From the NCBI GenBank assembly GCA_964499285.1, contig CAZCLA010000071.1, positions 1 through 7,129 of the forward strand: DNA of 7,129 nt, read 5' to 3'. The DNA is from JAGFIY01 sp964499285 (GTDB lineage Bacteria > Bacteroidota > Ignavibacteria > Ignavibacteriales > Melioribacteraceae). Both the position numbers and the translations under genes were made by a program. Every line of letters begins with the position of its first letter. The stretch's first letter is position 1. Shown piece after piece: positions 1-5,183 of the stretch. The notes below the pieces were generated by a model that was not told where the DNA came from, did not search any database, and was given only the letters and a program-made list of their open reading frames with translations.

Positions 1-65
1 AAGATGATTTTGATGAAGTGAAATTTAATTATCTGCTGATAAAAGCAATCTCTAATAGTTATTGA
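1..65 (+). CDS. Possible 3' end of an unidentified gene entering from the left edge
   Basis: Reading the plus strand from base 3 gives an open frame of 20 residues, DDFDEVKFNYLLIKAISNSY, ending in TGA at 63-65. The other two plus-strand frames close early (TGA at 5-7 and 19-21). The acidic start and mixed composition look like a protein tail, and the stop lies exactly at the base of a strong hairpin, as expected for two convergent genes sharing a terminator with pckA. The piece is too short to name. A minus-strand frame is also open across these bases, so this may simply be non-coding DNA. Confidence 0.3.
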   Translation, partial: DDFDEVKFNYLLIKAISNSY

Positions 66-95
66 TGTAGGACAAGTTGGCAGCTTGTCCTACAT
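65..95. terminator. Strong hairpin between convergent transcripts; REP-like palindrome or bidirectional terminator
   Basis: Bases 65-76 (ATGTAGGACAAG) are exactly complementary to 84-95 (CTTGTCCTACAT), a 12-bp perfect stem. A T-G wobble (77/83) and a T-A pair (78/82) extend it to 14 bp with a GGC loop at 79-81. It lies 52 bases beyond the pckA stop and abuts the stop of the possible convergent gene. Neither strand has a clear U-tract after the stem, so it is not a textbook intrinsic terminator. The compact palindrome in an intergenic 3' position also fits a dispersed REP-type element. The structure is certain; the role is inferred. Confidence 0.6.
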
Positions 96-147
96 AATGA
101 ATTGTAAAAATTCTAGATCAATTCAAGACTTTAAAAACGCAGAATTA

Positions 148-1803
148 TTATTTAGTATTTTTAAGTCTAACAGGTCCGGCAGTTTTAACAGCATCAGTAA
201 CACCTTGTTCAAACAACTTAAAATTCTCTATAAATCTTGCGGCAAGAGCATCGTATTTTTTCCAGTATTCTTTTTCGTTGCCCCAGGATGATGATGGATC
301 GAGTACTTCTTTGGGAACCTCGGGACAGCTTTTCGGCACATCGAAGCCAAAAAGTTTATCTTTTCTGAATTCAACTTTTTCTAATTTCCCGTCCAGGGCA
401 GCATTTAAAAGATTTCTGGTATGTCTGATACTGATTCGTTTTCCAACACCGAACGGACCGCCGACCCAGCCGGTGTTTACAAGCCAAACGTTAACATTGT
501 GCTTAAGCATTCTCTCTTTCAGCATTTGAGCATATTCAAATGGATGACGAACCATAAACGGTGCTCCGAAACATGCACTGAACGTAATTTGTGGTTCAAT
601 TCCCAAACCTATTTCGGTGCCCGCAATCTTGGATGTATATCCGCTGATAAAATGGTATTGAGCTTGTTCAGGATTTAACTTTGCAATTGGAGGCATAACG
701 CCGGATGCGTCGCAAGTTAGGAAAATAATATTTTTGGGATGCGATTTTGCAAAGCCTTCTTCGACAATGTTAGGAATGAATTCCAATGGATAGGAAGCAC
801 GAGTGTTTTCGGTAATTATATCATCATCTAAATCAATTCTTCTTGAGACGGGATCGTAAACAACATTTTCAAGAATTGTTCCGAAGCTTCTTGTGCATTT
901 ATAAATTTCAGGTTCATTCTCTGCGGAAAGTCTTATTACTTTTGCATAGCATCCGCCTTCAAAATTAAACACGCCTTCCGAACTCCAGCCGTGTTCGTCA
1001 TCGCCAATTAAAAGTCTGTTTGGATCGGCAGATAAAGTTGTTTTTCCCGTTCCGCTCAATCCGAAGAAAAGAGCAACATCTTTTTTTTTTCCCATGTTCG
1101 CAGAACAGTGCATCGGCAAAACATCTTGGAAAGTTAGCAGAAAATTCAAAACCGTAAACACAGATTTTTTAATTTCACCGCCGTAAAGCGAGTTTGCAAT
1201 TATTGCAGTTTTTTCAGCAAAGTTTAGTAAAATAGCCGTTTCGGTTCTTGTTCCGTCAATGATAGGATCAACCTTAAATCCATCAAGTGTTATGACAGTA
1301 AACTCCGGCACAAATTTTTTAAGTTCGTCCTGATCATAAGTCGTTATAAACATATTACGGGCAAACAAACTGTGCCATGCTTTTTCGGTGATGATTCTTA
1401 CCGGCAGTCTATGTTCCGGATCAGCGCCGGCATAGCAGTCCTGCACAAATAATTCTTCTCCTTGACAGTAAGCTTGAACCCGAGCCATTATCGAGTTAAA
1501 CTTTTCTGTTGTGAAAGGACGGTTATATTCACCCCACCAGATATTATCTTCGGTGGTTTCTTCTTTTACAATAAATTTATCAGCAGCAGCTCTTGCTGTA
1601 TGTTTTCCAGTATTAACAAGAATAGGTCCTTGTTTAGTGATATGTCCTTCGTTTCTGAAAATAATTTCCTCATAAAGTGCTTCGTCGGGAAGATTCCAGA
1701 AAACACGATCAAGATCTTTAAAGCCTTGGTTTTTAAGTCTGAAGTCAGAAGCTAATTCCATAGCTTGTTTTGTTGCGGGGGTGTTGAACTCTAAATATTT
1801 CAT
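148..1803 (-). CDS. pckA: Phosphoenolpyruvate carboxykinase (ATP)
   Basis: Cytosolic enzyme that interconverts oxaloacetate + ATP and phosphoenolpyruvate + CO2 + ADP; it is the gluconeogenic entry step and can run in reverse to fix CO2. The 551-residue product is a normal length for the ATP-type family. Visible motifs are the Walker A loop GLSGTGKTT (248-256), the metal/catalytic stretch IGDDEHGW (266-273), MHCSAN with His232, YGGEIKKSVF (207-216), and NTRASYPL (333-340) with its substrate Arg335. The N-terminal substrate-binding segment reads TARAAADKF (69-77) instead of the usual TGRSxxDK, but the arginine (Arg71) is kept. The start chosen is ATG 1803-1801, with GAGG (1815-1812) 8 bases upstream. 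An in-frame TTG at 1809 would add two residues and is less likely. The ATG overlaps the stop of the upstream aminotransferase gene (ATGA), implying translational coupling. An A10 run on the coding strand (T10 at 1081-1090) encodes GKKKD just before the P-loop. Confidence 0.97.
   Translation of the reverse strand: MKYLEFNTPATKQAMELASDFRLKNQGFKDLDRVFWNLPDEALYEEIIFRNEGHITKQGPILVNTGKHTARAAADKFIVKEETTEDNIWWGEYNRPFTTEKFNSIMARVQAYCQGEELFVQDCYAGADPEHRLPVRIITEKAWHSLFARNMFITTYDQDELKKFVPEFTVITLDGFKVDPIIDGTRTETAILLNFAEKTAIIANSLYGGEIKKSVFTVLNFLLTFQDVLPMHCSANMGKKKDVALFFGLSGTGKTTLSADPNRLLIGDDEHGWSSEGVFNFEGGCYAKVIRLSAENEPEIYKCTRSFGTILENVVYDPVSRRIDLDDDIITENTRASYPLEFIPNIVEEGFAKSHPKNIIFLTCDASGVMPPIAKLNPEQAQYHFISGYTSKIAGTEIGLGIEPQITFSACFGAPFMVRHPFEYAQMLKERMLKHNVNVWLVNTGWVGGPFGVGKRISIRHTRNLLNAALDGKLEKVEFRKDKLFGFDVPKSCPEVPKEVLDPSSSWGNEKEYWKKYDALAARFIENFKLFEQGVTDAVKTAGPVRLKNTK
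1800..1803 (-). promoter_or_regulatory. ATGA stop/start overlap between aminotransferase and pckA
   Basis: On the minus strand the pckA ATG (1803-1801) shares bases with the aminotransferase TGA (1802-1800). GAGG at 1815-1812 lies inside the end of the aminotransferase gene at normal spacing. This is the classic layout for termination-reinitiation and strongly suggests that the two proteins are made from one mRNA in coordinated amounts. Confidence 0.85.
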
Positions 1804-3017
1804 GACCAATCCCTCACTAATTTTCTGTCGCCAATGTAAAGTTCATTAGGTGAATTTGGGTCAAGTGCCCATTTCATTCTTTCTATTCCTTCGGTTATGT
1901 CTTTTATTCCACCGCAGTAACTAAGCCTCAAAAATCCTTCCATGCCGAATTCAACCCCGGGAACAGTAAGAACTTGAACTTTATCAATTAAATAACTTGA
2001 AAGTTTGGTTGAACTTTTTTCATAATAACTGAAATCCGCAAACGTATAGAAAGTGCCATCGGGAGGATAAACTTTAACGCCGTCGAATGATTTCAATCGC
2101 GAAATCATAACATTGCGATTGTTCTCCAAAGTTACTCGTAAATTTTCTACTGATGATTGTATTCCGTTAAGCGCACCCACCGCAGCTTTTTGTAAAAGTA
2201 CCGATGGACCGGAAGTTTGATGCCCTTGAATGTTTGTCATCGCTTCGATTAATTTTTTATTTGCAACAGCCCACCCAATCCTAAAGCCGGTCATAGCATA
2301 CTGTTTTGAAACACCGTTTATAACAATCAGTTTGGATGATTCGGTTAAGTTCTTAGCATACTTATAACAGTTAATCGGTTTTCTTCCGTCGAAAATCAAA
2401 CGGTGATAAATATCATCCATTATTAAATAAAGATCTTTCTTTTCGCAGAACTCAACAATATCCGCAATAAATTCTTCGGAATACATTGCACCGCTTGGGT
2501 TGTTCGGACTGTTGATGATAATTGCTTTTGTGTAAGAACCTACTCGTTGTTCAAAATCCTGCAGCCTGGGATAAAATGTTCCATCTTCAGCAGGAACCGG
2601 AACCGGAATGCCCTGGCACAATTTTACCATATCCGGATAACTTACCCAATAAGGGGAGGGAAATAATACTTCTTCCTGGGGATTTAATATTGCCTGTAGA
2701 GCAACCATAAGCGCCTGTTTTGCCCCGCCGGAAGCTATTACATTTTCGGGGGCAACTTTTCTATCATAAAACTCTTCGGTGTATCGGATTATTGCCTGCT
2801 TTAATGCTGGAATTCCGTCTGCTGGAGCGTATCTGATTTCGCCTGAATTAAGGTTGTTAACTGCAGCTAAAATTGCATCCATCGGAGGTTTGCTTTTGGG
2901 TTCACCCCCACCCAGATGGATAACGGGATCACCTTTTTGTCTTAAAATCGCCGCTTTCTCGTTTAGAGCCAAGGTAGGCGAGGCTTTAATTGATCGTGCT
3001 ACTTGACTGAGACTCAT
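1800..3017 (-). CDS. Class I PLP-dependent aminotransferase, aspartate aminotransferase (aspC) type
   Basis: A 405-residue fold-type I aminotransferase, expected to be a cytosolic dimer. The PLP-binding lysine is Lys238 in NGVSKQYAMTGFRIGW (234-249). Other hallmarks are SPNNPSG (170-176, with the cofactor-contacting Asn), MDDIYHRLIF (200-209, with Asp202 and Tyr204), YAPADGIPALK (63-73), and the C-terminal carboxylate-binding arginine in FLRLSYCGG (Arg364). SPYWVSYP (121-128) and GAKQAL (98-103) resemble the thermophile-type (Ib) aspartate/prephenate aminotransferases. The N-terminal substrate loop reads HLGGGEPKSKPP (34-45) where many relatives have a GEPDFDTP form. The ATG at 3017 has AAAGG (3029-3025) 7 bases upstream. 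The overlap with pckA supports aspartate + 2-oxoglutarate <-> oxaloacetate + glutamate as the reaction, but motifs alone do not exclude prephenate, aromatic or alanine substrates. The family is near certain; the substrate is likely but not proven. Confidence 0.9.
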   Translation of the reverse strand: MSLSQVARSIKASPTLALNEKAAILRQKGDPVIHLGGGEPKSKPPMDAILAAVNNLNSGEIRYAPADGIPALKQAIIRYTEEFYDRKVAPENVIASGGAKQALMVALQAILNPQEEVLFPSPYWVSYPDMVKLCQGIPVPVPAEDGTFYPRLQDFEQRVGSYTKAIIINSPNNPSGAMYSEEFIADIVEFCEKKDLYLIMDDIYHRLIFDGRKPINCYKYAKNLTESSKLIVINGVSKQYAMTGFRIGWAVANKKLIEAMTNIQGHQTSGPSVLLQKAAVGALNGIQSSVENLRVTLENNRNVMISRLKSFDGVKVYPPDGTFYTFADFSYYEKSSTKLSSYLIDKVQVLTVPGVEFGMEGFLRLSYCGGIKDITEGIERMKWALDPNSPNELYIGDRKLVRDWS

Positions 3018-3072
3018 ATCAATACCTTTGTTTGAATTAATACATTATGCAAATAAATAGCATCTTTATATC

Positions 3073-3103
3073 CAAAAATAAATTTAAGGTTTGCTACAAT
3101 CAA
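3073..3103 (-). promoter_or_regulatory. Candidate Bacteroidota-type promoter for the aminotransferase-pckA operon
   Basis: On the minus strand, TATTTTTG (3080-3073) matches the Bacteroidota -7 consensus TAnnTTTG exactly. A TTG (3103-3101) lies 20 bases upstream, in the range of the -33 element. Transcription would start near 3066, giving a leader of about 50 bases before the ATG at 3017. The region is AT-rich, so a chance match is possible, and it depends on the host really using this sigma consensus. Confidence 0.4.
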
Positions 3104-3118
3104 GAAGAATAGTAATTA

Positions 3119-3136
3119 AATCGAAGGTTTTCGATT
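3119..3136 (-). terminator. Small hairpin after the amylase gene, weak terminator candidate
   Basis: AATCGAA (3119-3125) and TTCGATT (3130-3136) form a perfect 7-bp stem around the 4-base loop GGTT, about 43 bases beyond the amylase stop. On the minus strand the downstream bases are U-rich but interrupted (TTTAATTACTATTCTT on the DNA, counting the end of the stem). The stem has only two G-C pairs, so termination would be weak. It lies upstream of the candidate operon promoter and would separate the two transcription units, at least partly. Confidence 0.35.
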
Positions 3137-3178
3137 ATTTTCTTTATTTAGAAAGCAGTTGACTAGATTTCTAAGAAC

Positions 3179-4528
3179 TTACTTCCTCGATCGCTCAAGA
3201 AGCAGGTAATTCCAAGCCGGAAGTTCAATAATCGTCTCTTCGCTAATAGAAATATCTGTTTCGTTTAAAAATGATTTGTAGTCTCCAAATGCGAGCGGAT
3301 CATTAATTTTGATTGATTGAGGTTCATCAGAGAAATTAAAAACAACAAGTATTTTATCGTTATCTTTTATTCGGATAAAAGAAAAAACGTAGTTCGGATC
3401 CCCGAAGTTTAATATTTGCATTCGACCACCGGCTTTTCCGTTCCAAAGCGCCTTGTTTGTTTTTTTGAGGTGTGACAGTTTTGTGTAAAGCTCCGTCATA
3501 TGAGATTCCTTCCATTGAATCGGATCTTTCTCAAAAAATTCCAGATCTTTTTCGTTTGCTGCTTCTTGCCCGCTGTAAATTAAGGGCATACCCTGCACTG
3601 TAAACGTAAGAACGGTGAACGCCTCAAGTCCGTCACCTAATCTTTTAACCGCAGATGTATGCCAACTGTTTTCATCGTGATTTGAGGTGAAAGTCATTCT
3701 GTAATCATCGCGGTTGTAGAAATCCAGTTCTGTAGAATAATATTCTACAAGATCAAATGCATGGCTTTTTCCTTCAGCGATACTATTTATGATATCCTTT
3801 AATTGCCAGTTATAAGTCATATCAAATCCAAAGACATGCATTTCAGGTTCAGAGGCTTCCGCCAGAAGAAAAACATCTTTTAGCTTTTTTAGCTGTGGTA
3901 TTGCGTATTCCCAAAAATCACCCGGAACCATTGCTGCAACATCAACACGAAATCCATCAATATCCGATTCAATTATCCAAAATCTCATAGCATCGAGCAT
4001 AAACTCCCACATAAGTTTGTTTGAATAATCAAGATCGATAACATCCTCCCAGCCTGAATGCGGTGGAATGAAGTTTCCATTTTCGTCCTTTATATAAAAA
4101 TCCGGATGAGTAAACGTCCAAATATTATCCCAAGAAGTGTGGTTCGGAACCCAGTCGATTATCACTTTCATATCATGCTTGTGTGCCTCATTTACCAATA
4201 CTTTAAAATCATCAAATGTCCCGAATTCCGGGTTTATTTCTTTGTAATTTTTGACAGAATAGTAACTCCCCAAGGTTCCTTTTCGATTTAATTCCCCGAT
4301 AGGGTGAATAGGCATAAACCATAAAATTTCAACACCCATTTGCTTTAATCGAGGCAAAGATTTGGCAAATTCATTAAAAGTACCCTCTTCGGAGTACTGA
4401 CGGACATTAACCTCGTAAATAACCGAGTTTTCACTCCATTTGGGATGATTTTGTCCAAAAGACAATATCGAAAGTAATAGAATTAGAAATAGCGTAAATT
4501 TGCTCAAATAATATGCTTTTCTTAACAC
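3179..4528 (-). CDS. Secreted glycoside hydrolase family 13 (alpha-amylase family) protein
   Basis: A 449-residue GH13 enzyme predicted to hydrolyse alpha-glucans or malto-oligosaccharides outside the cytoplasm. Residues 1-25 form a signal peptide: basic start (R3, K4, K10), hydrophobic core 11-23 and likely cleavage at SFG-QN. There is no lipobox cysteine. The (beta/alpha)8 barrel shows the family regions: DWVPNH (125-130), GFRVDVA (192-198, nucleophile Asp196), FLLAEA (220-225, acid/base Glu224) and TSNHDE (281-286, Asp285), so the catalytic triad is intact. MPLIYSGQE (314-322) is also typical. Residues about 365-449 look like the C-terminal beta domain. No starch-binding module is visible. 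The start is GTG at 4528-4526: an in-frame TAA directly precedes it and the next in-frame ATG lies beyond the signal peptide. A TTG at codon 8 is the only rival that keeps a signal peptide. Upstream GGGG is a poor Shine-Dalgarno. Exact specificity (amylase, neopullulanase or maltogenic type) cannot be read from motifs. Confidence 0.92.
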   Translation of the reverse strand: MLRKAYYLSKFTLFLILLLSILSFGQNHPKWSENSVIYEVNVRQYSEEGTFNEFAKSLPRLKQMGVEILWFMPIHPIGELNRKGTLGSYYSVKNYKEINPEFGTFDDFKVLVNEAHKHDMKVIIDWVPNHTSWDNIWTFTHPDFYIKDENGNFIPPHSGWEDVIDLDYSNKLMWEFMLDAMRFWIIESDIDGFRVDVAAMVPGDFWEYAIPQLKKLKDVFLLAEASEPEMHVFGFDMTYNWQLKDIINSIAEGKSHAFDLVEYYSTELDFYNRDDYRMTFTSNHDENSWHTSAVKRLGDGLEAFTVLTFTVQGMPLIYSGQEAANEKDLEFFEKDPIQWKESHMTELYTKLSHLKKTNKALWNGKAGGRMQILNFGDPNYVFSFIRIKDNDKILVVFNFSDEPQSIKINDPLAFGDYKSFLNETDISISEETIIELPAWNYLLLERSRK

Positions 4529-4694
4529 TTAAACCCCGTTTTTGAATTATTATTGGAAATAATAAAATAAATATAAGAAACCATTTTTCTTATTCCACCT
4601 ACACATTTAGATAGAATTTTAAAGAAAAACGACCCAAAGTACGAAATTATTGATGCTTAATATTTACTTTTTTCTTATATTTCATTTAATTAGG
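4529..4694. other. Divergent intergenic control region between the amylase gene and rnpB
   Basis: Strongly AT-rich DNA with no convincing ORF, lying between genes that point away from each other. It should hold the amylase promoter on the minus strand and upstream elements of rnpB on the plus strand. Two notable elements are listed separately: a tight palindrome at 4573-4593 and a 12-bp inverted repeat at 4569-4580 / 4671-4682. No clean promoter for the amylase gene could be assigned; GTACTTTGG on the minus strand near 4642-4634 is a near match to a TAnnTTTG element but lacks a well-placed upstream TTG. Confidence 0.6.
4569..4682. repeat. 12-bp inverted repeat with a third partial copy
   Basis: AAATATAAGAAA at 4569-4580 is the exact reverse complement of TTTCTTATATTT at 4671-4682. 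A third, 8-base copy, TTTCTTAT, at 4586-4593 faces the first across a 5-base spacer (CCATT) and makes a perfect 8-bp palindrome (4573-4580 / 4586-4593). The right-hand copy lies just upstream of the TATAAT candidate of rnpB; the paired copies lie 45-60 bases before the amylase start. Possible roles are a regulator site or, in the amylase leader, an AU-only hairpin followed by a U-rich stretch. Low complexity makes chance possible. Confidence 0.45.
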
Positions 4695-4700
4695 TATAAT
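4695..4700 (+). promoter_or_regulatory. Candidate -10 box for rnpB
   Basis: TATAAT at 4695-4700 is a perfect sigma-70-type -10 hexamer. The -35 position at 17-base spacing reads TTCTTA, a poor match. Initiation near 4707 would give about 20 bases to be trimmed before the P1 helix starts at 4727. A weaker TAGGAT at 4714-4719 would start almost exactly at 4727 with no processing. The two cannot be separated from sequence alone. Confidence 0.4.
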
Positions 4701-4726
4701 AGTTAATAAATAATAGGATAGTTAAA

Positions 4727-5167
4727 CTGTTGATAAGTCAAGTTGGGCAATTGCTACAAAAGGTTAGTATTCTTGAGTAGAGGAAAGTCCGAACTCCAGA
4801 GAACGCGGTGCCGGGTAACACCCGGGGACCGGTGACGCAAGTTACCGGTTACGGAAAGTGCCACAGAAAATAAACCGCCCCGGTTTTCGGGGTAAGGGTG
4901 AAAAGGCAGGGTAAGAGCCTACCGCTTCTATAGTAATGTAGGAGGTCCTTTTTATTAAGGAGTATTCGACATGAGAATATCAGGGCAAACCACACCGGGA
5001 GCAAGGTCAAGCAGGAGGTTTACCGGCATCTGCCGATTCAAGATTGTTCGTCTTGAGCACCTCCGGGTAGACCGCTTAAGTCTTTCAGTAATGAAAGATT
5101 GAGATAAATAATTGCCGTCCCGTTTTTCGGGATACAAAATTCGGCTTACAGACTTGGCGATCAGCAG
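4727..5167 (+). ncRNA. rnpB: RNase P RNA, bacterial type A
   Basis: Catalytic RNA that, with the RnpA protein, removes 5' leaders from tRNA precursors. Conserved elements appear in order: GAGGAAAGTCC (4780-4790), ACAGAAA (4863-4869), GGTAAGGGTGAAA (4891-4903), GGTAAGAG (4910-4917), GGGAGCAAGGTC (4998-5009), GGGTAGACCGCTTAAG (5065-5080) and TTCGGCTTA (5140-5148). Visible helices are P1 (4727-4739 with 5151-5155 and 5160-5167), P4 (CCGAA 4789-4793 with TTCGG 5140-5144, co-varying from the common CCGGG/CCCGG), P8 (4811-4825), P9 with a GCAA tetraloop (4828-4849), P12 (4878-4892), P14 (4925-4944), P15 (GGAGGT 5014-5019 / ACCTCC 5059-5064), P18 with a GTAA tetraloop (5079-5100) and P19 (5117-5133). 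The consensus ACAGAA before P4 reads ACAAAA here. Ends are set by the P1 helix and could be off by a few bases. Two extra hairpins lie at 4946-4979. recJ starts 16 bases downstream. Confidence 0.95.
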
Positions 5168-5172
5168 TTTTT
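5160..5172 (+). terminator. P1 3' strand followed by a U-tract: possible rnpB 3' end signal
   Basis: ATCAGCAG (5160-5167) pairs with CTGTTGAT (4727-4734) to close the RNA and is followed directly by TTTTT (5168-5172). This resembles the end of an intrinsic terminator, but the pairing partner is over 400 bases upstream rather than local. It could mark termination, a processing boundary, or nothing if recJ is read from the same transcript. Confidence 0.35.
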
Positions 5173-5183
5173 CTGTAGATAAT

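Noticed and set aside
99..113. Second small hairpin GAATT/AATTC after pckA
   Set aside because: A 5-bp stem with one G-C pair in AT-rich DNA is expected by chance.
85..678. Several plus-strand open frames opposite pckA
   Set aside because: They are antisense shadows of a well-supported conserved gene and have no ribosome binding sites or recognisable domains.
1804..1809. TTG at 1809 as the pckA start
   Set aside because: The in-frame ATG at 1803 has GAGG at good spacing and forms a classic ATGA overlap. The TTG would add only two residues with worse spacing.
2522..3006. Plus-strand open frames opposite the aminotransferase gene
   Set aside because: They are explained by the coding frame on the other strand; no family features are visible.
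4058..4291. Plus-strand frame opposite the amylase gene
   Set aside because: It is antisense to the GH13 catalytic region and has no independent support.
5112..5183. Longer recJ start at ATG 5112 adding 24 residues
   Set aside because: Those codons lie inside P19, P4 and P1 of RNase P RNA, and the protein family's normal N terminus begins at MQKKKWKLL (5184).
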